18,335 nucleotides of DNA from Pseudomonadota bacterium (GTDB taxonomy: Bacteria; Pseudomonadota; Gammaproteobacteria; Xanthomonadales; Rhodanobacteraceae). Below the pieces are notes generated by a model. It was not told the origin of the DNA. It was given only the letters and a program-made list of their open reading frames with translations, and did not search any database. The position numbers and the translations under genes are program-made. The stretch is taken from assembly GCA_023412995.1 (NCBI GenBank), contig JAEZQS010000368.1, positions 1 through 18,335 on the forward strand, read 5' to 3'. Below, piece by piece: positions 5,808 to 14,057 of this stretch (the stretch's first letter is position 1; each line of letters starts with the position of its first letter).

Positions 5808-7297
5808 CGCGCCAGCATAGTCCCGGTGCCGGGGCGCCAGGCGCAATCGTCGCTGAATTCCGCCAACAGCGCGTAGCCGCGCGCCGTGCCGAGCGACTGC
5901 GTTCGCACGCCCGCGCCATCCAGCCCCCGCACCAGCGCGGGAAGGCTGGCCGTCGGCACGGCAAACAGGCGGCAGCCCTCGTGTTCGAGCAGCTCGCCGG
6001 TGAGGTCCTGCGCCTGTGGCGTCGGCCCGGCATCGGGCAGGTCGATCCGCTCGATCACGCTGCCGAGGTAGAAGCGCAGTCCGAAGCGCGGCGCGGTGGC
6101 GACGAAGGCCACTTCGCCTGGCGGTGACGGCAATCGTTCGCTGATCGCGTCGGCGAGCGCGCGGTCGTCGGCGGCGATGTCGAGGAATGCCGGCACCGCA
6201 CGCAGGCCGGCCAGGAGCAGGCACCAGGCAACCAGCAGCCCGGCCTGCCATCGCGTCGGCGCGAACACCGCGAGCCGGCGCGCGACCAGCAGCGCGAGCG
6301 GCGCGAACAGCGGCAGGAGATAAAGCGGCAACCGCGAGCGGGCCAGCACGAAGACCGCGAGCGGCAGCAGCACCCAGCAGGCCAGTAGCGCGAGCGCGGG
6401 ATCCTCGCGCAGGTGCGCGCGCCATCCGCGGCGATGCCGCCAGGCCGCAACCAGCAGCAGCGGCATCCACGGCAACGTTCCAATCAGCAGCGTCGGCAGG
6501 TACACCACGATGGCGCCGTACCACTCCGCATTGCGGTGCAGGCGGTCGGAGGCGACGCGGTTGACCACTTCCTCCACCAGGAAATAGCGCAGCACCGACG
6601 GCTCCTGCAGCGCGATCAGCAGGTACCAGCTGCCGCCGACGACGAGGAACACCAGCAGCACGGGCCAGCGCAGGACCCGGCGCAGCCCGGCGACGCCTTC
6701 CTGCATTCCCGCGAACAGCAGGCAGCCAGCCAGCACCAGCAGGCCCGGAGGTCCCTTGGTGAGGAACGCGAGGCCGGCCGCAAGGCCGAGCAGCATTCCG
6801 GCGCGCCGCGCGCGCGCGGGATCGTCCGCCCACCAGAGCGACACGAAGGCAACTGCCTGCAACGCCGAGAAAAAGGCCAGCAGCGTGTCGGTGGTGACGA
6901 GGTTGGCGGCCAGTGGCGGCAACACGAAGGTCGCGTACACCAGCCCCGCGAGCCCGGGCTGTGCCGGGACGAAGCGTCGGCCGAGCCGGACCAGCAGCAG
7001 GATGGTGCCGGCAAAGGCGAGCGCGCCCGGCAGGCGGGCCGCCCACTCGGAATGGCCGAACACGGCGAGGCTGGCGGCAATCGACCAGTAGGTCAGCGGC
7101 GGCTTGGACCAGTGCGGTACTTCCGGGTGCAGCATCGGGTGCAGCCAGTCGCCATCGGCCAGCATCATCAGGGCGACGTCGGTGTAGCGGCCCTCGTCGG
7201 GCGAATAGAGCGGCCGCACGCCCTGCAGCGCGCAGGCGTACAGCAGCACCGCCAGCAGCGCGCCGGCCGTCAGCCAGGAGCGCGCGCGCGGGCTCAC
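5804..7297 (-). CDS. ArnT/PMT-like membrane glycosyltransferase
   Basis: A 497-residue polytopic membrane protein of the GT-C, ArnT-like (GT39/GT83) type, which moves a sugar from a polyprenyl-phosphate carrier to an acceptor on the outer face of the inner membrane. After the first helix it has SPDEGRYTD (32-40), the catalytic-loop acidic motif, and KPPLTYW (65-71), the matching KPP motif of this family. About ten hydrophobic helices follow (for example LLVLAGCLLFAG and LLALLACWVLLPLAVFVLA), then a soluble C-terminal part of about 130 residues. The start is a GTG at 7297 that shares GTGA with the zapE stop. Sugar and acceptor are unknown; lipid A modification is possible but not shown. The gene sits between zapE and queF with 4-nt overlaps on both sides. 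Confidence 0.9.
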   Translation of the reverse strand: MSPRARSWLTAGALLAVLLYACALQGVRPLYSPDEGRYTDVALMMLADGDWLHPMLHPEVPHWSKPPLTYWSIAASLAVFGHSEWAARLPGALAFAGTILLLVRLGRRFVPAQPGLAGLVYATFVLPPLAANLVTTDTLLAFFSALQAVAFVSLWWADDPARARRAGMLLGLAAGLAFLTKGPPGLLVLAGCLLFAGMQEGVAGLRRVLRWPVLLVFLVVGGSWYLLIALQEPSVLRYFLVEEVVNRVASDRLHRNAEWYGAIVVYLPTLLIGTLPWMPLLLVAAWRHRRGWRAHLREDPALALLACWVLLPLAVFVLARSRLPLYLLPLFAPLALLVARRLAVFAPTRWQAGLLVAWCLLLAGLRAVPAFLDIAADDRALADAISERLPSPPGEVAFVATAPRFGLRFYLGSVIERIDLPDAGPTPQAQDLTGELLEHEGCRLFAVPTASLPALVRGLDGAGVRTQSLGTARGYALLAEFSDDCAWRPGTGTMLAR

Positions 7298-8397
7298 GGC
7301 GCGTGCGGCCGCGCGAGGTAATCCTCGCTCTGCATCTCGATCAGGCGCGATTCGGTGCGTGCGAATTCGGCGCGCAGGCGGTCGCCGTCGTACAGCTCGA
7401 CGATCGGCACGGCTGCCGACAGCACCAGCTTGACACCGCGGTCGTAGGCTTCGTCCACCAGTTCGATGAAGCGCCGCGCCGGGTCTTCGGTCTGCGGCGT
7501 GAACTGCGGGACCGCGGACACGAGCAGCGTGTGGTAGGCACGTGCCAGCTCGATGTAGTCGGCCACCGCGCGCGGCCCGTCGCACAATGCATCGAAACCG
7601 AACCAGATCGCGCCATCCGCTTCGCGCCGCACTGCCAGCGCACGGCCGTTGACCTGCAGCGCGAAATCCTCGCGCAGGTCGCCGTGGCCGACGCGGCGGA
7701 AGATCGCCAGCATCTTCCGCTCGGCCTCGGCACCGGCCGGGGTCAGGTACACCGGCGCCTGCCTCAGCGCGCGCAGGCGCCAGTCGCGCGGGGAATCCAG
7801 TTCCACCACCTCGCAGTGCGTGGCCAGCGCGTCGATGGCGGGCAGGAACCGCTCGCGTTGCAGGCCGTCGCGGTAGAGCTCGCGCGGCGGCGTGTTGGAC
7901 GTCGTCACCAGCACCACGCCACGGGCGAAGAGCGCGCGCAGCAGGTTGCCGAGGATCATGGCATCGCCGATGTCCCCGACGTGGAACTCGTCCAGGCACA
8001 GCACGCGCACCTCGGCGGCCATGCGCGCGGCAACTTCCTCGAGCGGATCGCTGCGTCCGTCGAGCGAGCGCAGTTCCGCGTGGACCTCGCGCATGAAGTG
8101 ATGGAAGTGCACGCGGCGCCTGCGCGGCGTCGCAAGCGAGGCGATGAAGAGGTCGCAGAGGAAGGTCTTGCCGCGGCCGACCCGGCCCCAGAGGTAGATG
8201 CCGCGCGGCGCGGCAGCGCGGCCGCGCAGGCGCTGCCAGAGCGAGGGCGACGCGCCGTCGCCGAGGTCGCGCCAGAGCCGGTCGAGCGCGGCCAGCGCCA
8301 CGTGCTGGGCGGGATCGTCCTGCCACTCGCCGGCCTCGACGCCGGCACGGTAGCGCGCGCCCGGCGACTCGCCGGGCGACGGGTCGTTGCCGCTCAT
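7294..8397 (-). CDS. zapE: AFG1-like cell division ATPase ZapE
   Basis: A 367-residue AAA+-type ATPase of the AFG1/LACE1 family; E. coli ZapE is 375. In E. coli it works with the Z-ring during constriction. Walker A is GRVGRGKT (71-78) and Walker B is RVLCLDEF (131-138). The family signature HFHHFMREVH (97-106), the sensor-like VTTSNTPPRELY (164-175), and a C-terminal ARAYHTLLVSAVPQF segment are present. It is full length, with a normal Pro/Glu-rich N-terminal lead. The ATG at 8397 overlaps the stop of the hydrolase gene as ATGA, and its own stop overlaps the GTG of the glycosyltransferase gene. Expression is therefore likely tied to both neighbours, which is an unusual setting for a division gene. 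Confidence 0.95.
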   Translation of the reverse strand: MSGNDPSPGESPGARYRAGVEAGEWQDDPAQHVALAALDRLWRDLGDGASPSLWQRLRGRAAAPRGIYLWGRVGRGKTFLCDLFIASLATPRRRRVHFHHFMREVHAELRSLDGRSDPLEEVAARMAAEVRVLCLDEFHVGDIGDAMILGNLLRALFARGVVLVTTSNTPPRELYRDGLQRERFLPAIDALATHCEVVELDSPRDWRLRALRQAPVYLTPAGAEAERKMLAIFRRVGHGDLREDFALQVNGRALAVRREADGAIWFGFDALCDGPRAVADYIELARAYHTLLVSAVPQFTPQTEDPARRFIELVDEAYDRGVKLVLSAAVPIVELYDGDRLRAEFARTESRLIEMQSEDYLARPHAP

Positions 8398-9092
8398 GGC
8401 TGGCCGTCGCGACGGGGCGGCAGGTTGCCCGCCAGCGCGTTCTTCAGCACGCCGCGCAGGTCCATCAGGCGGCGATGGAAGAAGTGCGAGGTTTCCGGCA
8501 TGCGCACCAGGTGCGGCGCCGGCTTCAGCGACGCCGCCCAGTCGAACACCGCCTTGGGCTCGACCACTTCGTCTTCCTCGCCCTGCACGATCAGCCAAGG
8601 GCACGCCGGCGGCTGCACCATGGAAAAATCCCAGCGGCCGGCCGGCGGCGCCACCAGCACGAGTTGCGCCGGCTCCACCCGCGGCGCGGCGCGCAACGCC
8701 ACGTAGCTGCCGAAGGAAAATCCCGCCAGCCAGAGGGCATCGCCGGAACGCACCTGGCGCAGCCAGTGCGCGATCGCGATGACGTCGTCGGTCTCGCCGG
8801 CGCCGTTGTCGTGCTCGCCCTCGCTGCGGCCGACCCCGCGGAAATTGAAGCGCACGGTGGCGAGCCCCAGTTCCAGCAGCGCGCGCTCGACGATCGTCAC
8901 CACCTTGTTGCGCATGGTGCCGCCGTGCAGCGGATGCGGGTGGCAGATGATCGCCACGCCCGCGCGCTCCGCCACGTCCGCTTCCGGCAGGTCGCAGGCC
9001 AGCTCGATCGCCCCGGCGGGACCAGGCAGCAGCAGGCTGCCGGCAACTTCGGGAAAGGCGGGCAGCGCGGAGGTCGGCGTCTTCTGGACCAT
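8394..9092 (-). CDS. Alpha/beta hydrolase (COG2945-like)
   Basis: A compact 232-residue alpha/beta hydrolase. Motifs: HPHPLHGGTMRNKVV (51-65), the oxyanion-hole region typical of this group; the nucleophile elbow GFSFG with Ser126; acid Asp174 in GEEDEVV; and base His203 in ETSHFFH. The triad is complete, so it should be an active serine hydrolase, probably an esterase or short-peptidase type; the substrate is unknown. The ATG at 9092 has no visible ribosome-binding site. Instead, TATCAT ends 7 nt before it on the minus strand, compatible with a leaderless mRNA. It is the first gene of the overlapping run into zapE. Starts further upstream would lengthen the protein with unrelated low-quality sequence. 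Confidence 0.9.
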   Translation of the reverse strand: MVQKTPTSALPAFPEVAGSLLLPGPAGAIELACDLPEADVAERAGVAIICHPHPLHGGTMRNKVVTIVERALLELGLATVRFNFRGVGRSEGEHDNGAGETDDVIAIAHWLRQVRSGDALWLAGFSFGSYVALRAAPRVEPAQLVLVAPPAGRWDFSMVQPPACPWLIVQGEEDEVVEPKAVFDWAASLKPAPHLVRMPETSHFFHRRLMDLRGVLKNALAGNLPPRRDGQP

Positions 9093-9099
9093 GTGGCGG

Positions 9100-9105
9100 A
9101 TGATA
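9100..9105 (-). promoter_or_regulatory. Possible -10 element for the hydrolase-zapE operon
   Basis: TATCAT on the minus strand, 4-5 of 6 positions like the consensus in a very GC-rich region. It ends 7 nt before the ATG at 9092, so transcription would begin at or next to the start codon. No clear -35 box was found at 16-18 bp spacing. Confidence 0.45.
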
Positions 9106-9206
9106 CGGGAATGTCCGTGGCGGGGATCGCATGGCGCTGCCGTGCGGCTTCCCTGCAGGCGATAAAACGAGGGCGGCGCGCGGGGACTGCCGCTGGAGGA
9201 ACCGCG

Positions 9207-9803
9207 ATGAACCACCTGGCCCACGCCCTGCTCGCCGCACCGGGAGACGACCGGATGCTGGGGAGCCTGGTCGCCGATTTCCTGCGCGGTGGCATCGATC
9301 CGGCACTGGCAGCCGGGATCCGCGAGGGCATCGCCCTGCACCGGTCCGTCGATGCATGGACCGACGCCCACCCCGAGGTGGTGGCGGCGCGCGCGCTGTT
9401 CGCGCCGCCGTACCGGCGCTACGCCGGCATCCTCGTCGATATCTGGTTCGACCACCTGCTGGCACGCGACTGGCCGCGCCATGCCGCCGGCAGCTTGCCG
9501 GACTTCTCGCGCCAGGTGCAGGCCCTGCTGCGCCAACGCGCGGCCGAGCTGCCGCCGCGGATGCACGCTTTCGCGCGCTATCTTGCGCTCAACGACCTGC
9601 CGGCGGCCTACGCCAGTCGGCCCGTCATCGGTTCGGTCTTCGAGGGGGTGTCGCAGCGCCTGTCACGCGCCAACCCGGTCGCCAGCGCCCTGCACGCGAT
9701 CGAGGCCGTGGCGGCGCCGCTGCAACGGCATTTCGAGGCGTTCTTCCCCGCACTCGTGCAGCATGCCGCCGTCGAACGCGCGCGGCTGCAGCGGCGGATC
9801 TGA
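9207..9803 (+). CDS. acpH: Acyl carrier protein phosphodiesterase
   Basis: A 198-residue protein; E. coli AcpH is 193. It cleaves the 4'-phosphopantetheine arm from holo-ACP, turning it back into apo-ACP. Recognisable AcpH landmarks are MNHLAHALLA at the start, LGSLVADFLRG (18-28), the His/Asp region ALHRSVDAWTDAHP (43-56), DIWFDHLLARDW (78-89), and the C-terminal HFEAFFPAL. The Asp and His positions fit the HD-like metal site of the family. The start is decided by GGAGGA at 9195-9200, six nt before the ATG. It is divergent from the hydrolase operon and convergent with the cytochrome c gene, 52 bp away. No ACP or fatty-acid gene is nearby. Confidence 0.92.
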   Translation: MNHLAHALLAAPGDDRMLGSLVADFLRGGIDPALAAGIREGIALHRSVDAWTDAHPEVVAARALFAPPYRRYAGILVDIWFDHLLARDWPRHAAGSLPDFSRQVQALLRQRAAELPPRMHAFARYLALNDLPAAYASRPVIGSVFEGVSQRLSRANPVASALHAIEAVAAPLQRHFEAFFPALVQHAAVERARLQRRI

Positions 9804-9809
9804 GGCGCA

Positions 9810-9821
9810 GCGGATATCCGC
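9810..9821. repeat. 12-bp perfect palindrome between convergent genes
   Basis: GCGGATATCCGC lies 6 bp after the acpH stop, in a 52-bp convergent spacer. It has no loop and no T-tract, so it is a poor terminator. It may be chance in this base composition, although the AT-containing centre is unusual here. Confidence 0.3.
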
Positions 9822-9855
9822 GGCAGGGCAGCGGCGCGGCGGCCCCGTTCGCGCG

Positions 9856-10386
9856 CTACTTCGACTGGTCGACCATGAAAGCCACCGCGGCCTTGACCTG
9901 CTCGTCGGTGAGCGCCGGGTTGCCGCCCTTGGGCGGCATCACGCCGGTCTGGCCGGTGAAGCCGTGGATGGCATGGGTGTCGAGGGTGTCGATGCCCTGC
10001 GCGATGCGCGGGCCCCAGGCGGCATGGTCGCCGACCTTGGGCGCGCCGGCGACGCCGGCGGTATGGCAGCTGTGGCAGAGCTGGTCGTAGATTTCCTTGC
10101 CGTCGGTGGTGCCGCCGTACGCCACCTGCGACGCGGCGGCAGCCGCGGCGGCTTCCTGCGCCGCCTGCATGGCCGCGCGCCCCGTGTCGCCGGCATACAC
10201 GGCGCCCACCGGTGCGATCCGCTGCTGCAGGATCTCGGCCCTGGCGGGATTCTTCGGCGGCGGGTTCTTCGCATAGATCAGCAGAGCCAGCGCGCCCAGC
10301 AGCAGGGCGACCAGCACGAGAAAGCCGATCACCATGGCGAAATGCTTGAGGAAGACCGCGTCGGTCTTGCTGATGGGATTGCTCAC
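9856..10386 (-). CDS. Membrane-anchored cytochrome c5-like protein
   Basis: A 176-residue monoheme c-type cytochrome, probably carrying electrons at the outer face of the inner membrane. An uncleaved N-terminal helix (about 16-39, AMVIGFLVLVALLLGALALL) anchors it. An Ala-rich, probably helical linker follows (about 71-86), then the heme domain with CHSCH (104-108) and the axial Met150 in GVMPPKGGN. The spacing and the PALTDEQVKAAVAFMVDQ ending fit cytochrome c5. I chose the GTG at 10386 because AAGGA lies 7 nt upstream; an in-frame ATG further up adds about 50 Arg-rich residues that are clearly not part of the family. Convergent with acpH. A TATACT box upstream gives a leader of about 50 nt. 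Confidence 0.92.
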   Translation of the reverse strand: MSNPISKTDAVFLKHFAMVIGFLVLVALLLGALALLIYAKNPPPKNPARAEILQQRIAPVGAVYAGDTGRAAMQAAQEAAAAAAASQVAYGGTTDGKEIYDQLCHSCHTAGVAGAPKVGDHAAWGPRIAQGIDTLDTHAIHGFTGQTGVMPPKGGNPALTDEQVKAAVAFMVDQSK

Positions 10387-10725
10387 TGGATGGTCCTTGC
10401 CGGGGCAGGCGGCACGACATCGCCGCGGGCGCATGGATTTCCGGGAGTATAGCCCGTCGCCGCCGGCACGCGGAAGCGTGCGCGGGCGGCAGCGGCATCC
10501 ACGCGACCCCGCGGCCGCCAGGCCGACGTGCACCATCCCGCCAGCCAGGCGCCGGCACGTCGCGTCCCGCCCGCGGGGCTCCTCGCCGCGACGGCGGCGT
10601 CCGCTTCACCGGTGTTCACGCTGTCGGCGCCGCTTTGCCCGACCATGCCTCCATGCACGACGCCGCGGGGCCGCGTTCCGACAGGCCTGCGAGCGGGCGC
10701 CGTGCGCCTTCTTTCCGGAGCCTGC
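10387..10725. other. 339-bp divergent intergenic region
   Basis: This spacer separates the cytochrome c gene (leftward) from the GT4 gene (rightward) and should hold both promoters. The only clear element I see is TATACT on the minus strand at 10451-10446. Open frames cross the stretch, but their translations are Arg/Pro/Ala-rich with no family likeness. I see no RNA gene, repeat or riboswitch. Confidence 0.6.
10446..10451 (-). promoter_or_regulatory. Possible -10 element of the cytochrome c gene
   Basis: TATACT on the minus strand, inside GGGCTATACTCCCGG, five of six matches to the sigma-70 -10 consensus and one of the few AT-rich spots in the spacer. Transcription would start near 10439, leaving a leader of about 53 nt. 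The -35 region (TTCCGC or similar) is weak. Confidence 0.5.
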
Positions 10726-11781
10726 ATGAAGATCGCCCAGATCGCCCCGCTCGCCGAAGCCTGTCCACCGCGGCTTTACGGCGGCACCGAACGCATCGTG
10801 TCCGCCCTCACCGAGGAACTGGTGCGCCAGGGCCATGAAGTGACGCTGTTCGCCAGCGGCGACTCGACCACCGCTGCGGAGCTCGTGCCGTGCGTCGACC
10901 GTGCCCTGCGCCTCAACCCCACGTTTCGCGACCCGGTGCCCCACCACGTGCTGATGCTGGAAGAGGTGCGAAGGCGCGCCGGCGAGTTCGACGTCCTGCA
11001 CTTCCACATCGACCTGCTGCACTTTCCGCTGGTGCGGGCACTCGGCGCGCGCTCGCTCACCACGCTGCACGGGCGGCTGGACCTGCCCGGACTGGCACCC
11101 TTCTATCGCGCCTTCGCCGACATGCCGCTGGTGTCGATCTCGGCCAGCCAGCGCGCGCCGATGCCGCCGGTATGCTGGCTCGCCAACGTTCCGCACGGAA
11201 TCCGCGCGGGCCGGTTGCGCTTCAACCCCGCGCCGCCCGGCCGCTACCTCGCCTTCGTCGGCCGCATCTCGCCGGAGAAACGGCCCGACCGCGCCATCGA
11301 AATCGCCGCGCGTGCCGGCCTGCCGCTGAAGATCGCGGCCAAGGTGGATCCGGTCGACCAGGGGTACTGGGACCGGCACGTGGCGCCGCTGGTGGCGGCG
11401 CACCCGGGCGTCGAATACATCGGCGAAGTGGACGAGGCGCAGAAGGCGGACCTCCTCGGCGGGGCCGCGGCGCTGCTGTTCCCGATCGACTGGCCGGAGC
11501 CGTTCGGGCTGGTGATGATCGAGGCGATGGCCTGCGGCACGCCCGTGGTCGCGTTCCGTTCCGGCTCGGTACCCGAGGTGGTGGACGAGGGCGTGACAGG
11601 CTTCATCATCGACGACTGCGATGCGGCGGTGGCCGCCGTGCGGCACATCGGCGGCATCGACCGCGCCGGCGTGCGTGCGCGCTTCGAGCAGCGCTTCACG
11701 GCCGAACGCATGGCAATGGATTACCTCGACGCCTACCGTCGCCTGCTGGACGAGCCGGCACGCCTGTCGGTAGCGGCGTGA
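10726..11781 (+). CDS. GT4 family glycosyltransferase
   Basis: A 351-residue GT-B glycosyltransferase of family 4, which uses a nucleotide sugar and retains the anomeric configuration. N-terminal Rossmann domain: MKIAQIAPL, then LYGGTER (17-23), which fits the donor/acceptor glycine loop. C-terminal domain: FVGRISPEKRPDRAIE (177-192), the phosphate-binding region, and the EX7E motif Glu258 to Glu266 in EPFGLVMIEAMACGTPVV. The start has CCGGAG five nt upstream; the frame is open further 5' but that sequence is Arg/Pro-rich and not GT-like. Its stop overlaps or nearly overlaps the debranching-type gene downstream, so the pair is probably one operon. Donor and acceptor sugars cannot be told from sequence alone. 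Confidence 0.9.
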   Translation: MKIAQIAPLAEACPPRLYGGTERIVSALTEELVRQGHEVTLFASGDSTTAAELVPCVDRALRLNPTFRDPVPHHVLMLEEVRRRAGEFDVLHFHIDLLHFPLVRALGARSLTTLHGRLDLPGLAPFYRAFADMPLVSISASQRAPMPPVCWLANVPHGIRAGRLRFNPAPPGRYLAFVGRISPEKRPDRAIEIAARAGLPLKIAAKVDPVDQGYWDRHVAPLVAAHPGVEYIGEVDEAQKADLLGGAAALLFPIDWPEPFGLVMIEAMACGTPVVAFRSGSVPEVVDEGVTGFIIDDCDAAVAAVRHIGGIDRAGVRARFEQRFTAERMAMDYLDAYRRLLDEPARLSVAA

Positions 11782-11798
11782 CCGCAGGCGATGCCCGC

Positions 11799-14012
11799 AT
11801 GACGGCCCGTCCCGACCTCGCGGCGCTTGTCCCGGCAGCGCCGGCGGCCGCCGGCGCGGAGGCGGCGCAGTTCATCATCCCCGCCGTCACGTCGCTGCAG
11901 GAGCAGCGCACCAGCACGCTCAAGCAGGGCGATGCCTTCGCCGTGTTCGACGCCAACGGCGACGCGCTGGCCGGCAGTGGCAGTGCCCAGGGCGTGTACT
12001 ACCGCGACACGCGCCACCTGTCGCACCTGCAGCTCGCCATCGACGGGCAGCGGCCGATGCTGCTGAGCTCGACCTTGCGCGACGACAACGCGACGCTCAC
12101 CTGCGACCTCACCAATCCCGACCTGCTGGATGGCGCGGGGCGCCTGCTGGTGGAACACGACCTCGTGCACCTGCGTCGCTCGCTGTTCCTGTGGAACGCC
12201 GCGTGCTACGAACGGCTGGTGGTGCGCAGCTTCGCCGACCGGCCGCAACGCCTGCGCCTGGACATCACGTTCGCCGCCGATTTCGCCGATCTTTTCGAGG
12301 TGCGCGGCACGCGCCGCGAGCGTCGCGGCGAGCTGCAGGCGGCGCAGGTCGGCGAGGACCGCGTCACCCTCGCCTACACCGGCCTCGATGGCTGCCGGCG
12401 CGAGACGCAGTTGCGCTTCGACCCGGCGCCGACGCACCTGTCCGGCACCCGTGCGACGCTCGAGTTCACGCTGGCGCCGCGCGCGCGCCGGGTGCTGTTC
12501 ATGGAAATCCGCTGCGCCAGCGAGGGCCTTCGGCAGCCGCCGCGGCGCGCCTTCTTCGTCGCGCTGCGCGATGCCCGGCGCGCGCTGCGCGCGGCGAGCG
12601 CGCGTGCCGCGGTGGTCGAGGGCTCCAACGACATCTTCAACGAAGCCGTCCGGCGCAGCCGCTCCGACCTCGCGATGCTGGAAACGGAAACCCCCTGCGG
12701 GCCGTATCCGTACGCCGGCATTCCCTGGTTCAGCACCGTGTTCGGCCGCGACGCCCTCATCACGGCGCTGCAGACGCTCTGGTTCGACCCGGCGCTGGCG
12801 CGCGGCGTGCTGCGTTTCCTCGCGCGCGAACAGGCGACCCGCCGCGATCCGGCCGCCGATGCGGAACCGGGCAAGATCCTGCACGAGCTGCGCCACGGCG
12901 AAATGGCCGAACTGGGCGAAGTGCCGTTCCGGCGCTACTACGGCAGCATCGATTCGACGCCGCTGTTCGTGATGCTGGCAGGCGCCTACCTGGAGCGCAG
13001 CGGCGACCTGGAGACGGTGCGCGGCCTCTGGCCCGCCATCGAAGCGGCGCTCGAGTGGATCGACGACGAGGGCGATCGGGACGGCGACGGCTTCGTCGAA
13101 TACGGGCGCCGCACCGCCGAAGGACTGGTCAACCAGGGCTGGAAGGACAGCCAGGATTCGGTCTTCCACGCCGACGGCACCCTGGCGCGCGGGCCGATCG
13201 CGCTGGTGGAGGTGCAAGGCTACGTGCATGCCGCCTGGCGCGCCGCCGCCATGCTGGCCCGCCTGCTCGGCGAGGACGCCCGCGCCAGCGACCTGGTGGC
13301 CAGGGCCGACGCGCTGCGCCAGCGCTTCGACGCCGCCTTCTTCGACGAGGCCCTCGGCACCTACGTGCTCGCGCTGGACGGCGACAAGCGGCCCTGCCGC
13401 GTCCGCACGTCCAATGCCGGGCATGCGCTCTTCACCGGCATCGCCTATCCCGAACGCGCCGCGCGCGTGGTCGCGACGCTGATGGCGCGATCGTCCTTTT
13501 CCGGCTGGGGCGTGCGCACGCTCGCCACCACCGAACCGCGCTACAACCCGATGAGCTACCACAACGGTTCGGTGTGGCCGCACGACAACGCGCTGGTCGC
13601 CATCGGCTTCGCACGCTACGGCTTCCGGCGCGAGGCGGCGCGCCTGTTCGGCGGCCTGTTCTCCGCGTCGACCCACATCGACCTTCGGCGCCTGCCCGAA
13701 CTCTTCTGCGGGTTCCCGCGCCAGCGCAGCCACGGACCGACCTTCTATCCCGTCGCCTGCTCGCCGCAGGCCTGGGCAGCCGCCGCACCGCTGGCACTGC
13801 TGCAATCCTGCCTCGGGCTCGGCTTCGATCCGGCGGCGGGGGAAGTGCGCTTCGACCAGCCGGTGCTGCCCGACTTCCTCGACGAGGTGGTGCTGCGCCG
13901 GCTCGCCATCGGCAGAGGCAGCCTCGACGTCGCCCTGCGCCGGGCGCGCCACGAGGTCGTGGTCACGGTGCTCTCGCGCCGCGGCGACGTGCGGGTGGTG
14001 ACGCGGGCGTGA
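11799..14012 (+). CDS. Glycogen-debranching-type amylo-alpha-1,6-glucosidase
   Basis: A 737-residue protein with an N-terminal GDE_N_bis-like beta domain (about 25-240; KQGDAFAVFDANGDALAG, GVYYRDTRHLSHLQL) and a C-terminal (alpha/alpha)6-barrel glucosidase domain (about 275-670). Barrel landmarks are GIPWFSTVFGRDALITALQ (307-325), YYGSIDSTPLFV (380-391), NQGWKDSQDSV (445-455), EVQGYVHAAW (471-480) and YHNGSVWPHDNAL (587-599). Such proteins hydrolyse alpha-1,6 branches or related glucosides. The ATG at 11799 is taken as the start; an in-frame GTG at 11778 would overlap the GT4 stop as GTGA and add seven residues, equally possible. Paired with the GT4 gene upstream; a role in storage glucan or osmolyte metabolism is inferred only from that pairing. 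Confidence 0.9.
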   Translation: MTARPDLAALVPAAPAAAGAEAAQFIIPAVTSLQEQRTSTLKQGDAFAVFDANGDALAGSGSAQGVYYRDTRHLSHLQLAIDGQRPMLLSSTLRDDNATLTCDLTNPDLLDGAGRLLVEHDLVHLRRSLFLWNAACYERLVVRSFADRPQRLRLDITFAADFADLFEVRGTRRERRGELQAAQVGEDRVTLAYTGLDGCRRETQLRFDPAPTHLSGTRATLEFTLAPRARRVLFMEIRCASEGLRQPPRRAFFVALRDARRALRAASARAAVVEGSNDIFNEAVRRSRSDLAMLETETPCGPYPYAGIPWFSTVFGRDALITALQTLWFDPALARGVLRFLAREQATRRDPAADAEPGKILHELRHGEMAELGEVPFRRYYGSIDSTPLFVMLAGAYLERSGDLETVRGLWPAIEAALEWIDDEGDRDGDGFVEYGRRTAEGLVNQGWKDSQDSVFHADGTLARGPIALVEVQGYVHAAWRAAAMLARLLGEDARASDLVARADALRQRFDAAFFDEALGTYVLALDGDKRPCRVRTSNAGHALFTGIAYPERAARVVATLMARSSFSGWGVRTLATTEPRYNPMSYHNGSVWPHDNALVAIGFARYGFRREAARLFGGLFSASTHIDLRRLPELFCGFPRQRSHGPTFYPVACSPQAWAAAAPLALLQSCLGLGFDPAAGEVRFDQPVLPDFLDEVVLRRLAIGRGSLDVALRRARHEVVVTVLSRRGDVRVVTRA

Positions 14013-14033
14013 GGGCGGGGCGGGGCGCGGCGA

Positions 14034-14057
14034 CGCGCCAGGCGAAAGGCTGGCGCG
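14034..14057 (-). repeat. Inverted repeat joining tRNA 3' end and its trailer
   Basis: CGCGCCA (minus strand 14057-14051, the last seven nt of the tRNA including CCA) is perfectly complementary to TGGCGCG (14040-14034) across a 10-nt loop. The hairpin could form in the precursor and doubles as the only stem between the tRNA and the convergent debranching gene; no T-tract follows. Confidence 0.65.

Noticed and set aside
6913..8706. Long plus-strand open frame over the glycosyltransferase and zapE genes
   Set aside because: Walker A and B, DEGRY and KPP motifs lie in the minus-strand frames; this frame is basic and repetitive.
10528..10725. Extended N-terminus for the GT4 protein from an upstream ATG
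   Set aside because: The added 66 residues are Pro/Arg/Ala-rich, whereas MKIAQIAPL at 10726 is a typical GT4 start with CCGGAG ahead of it.
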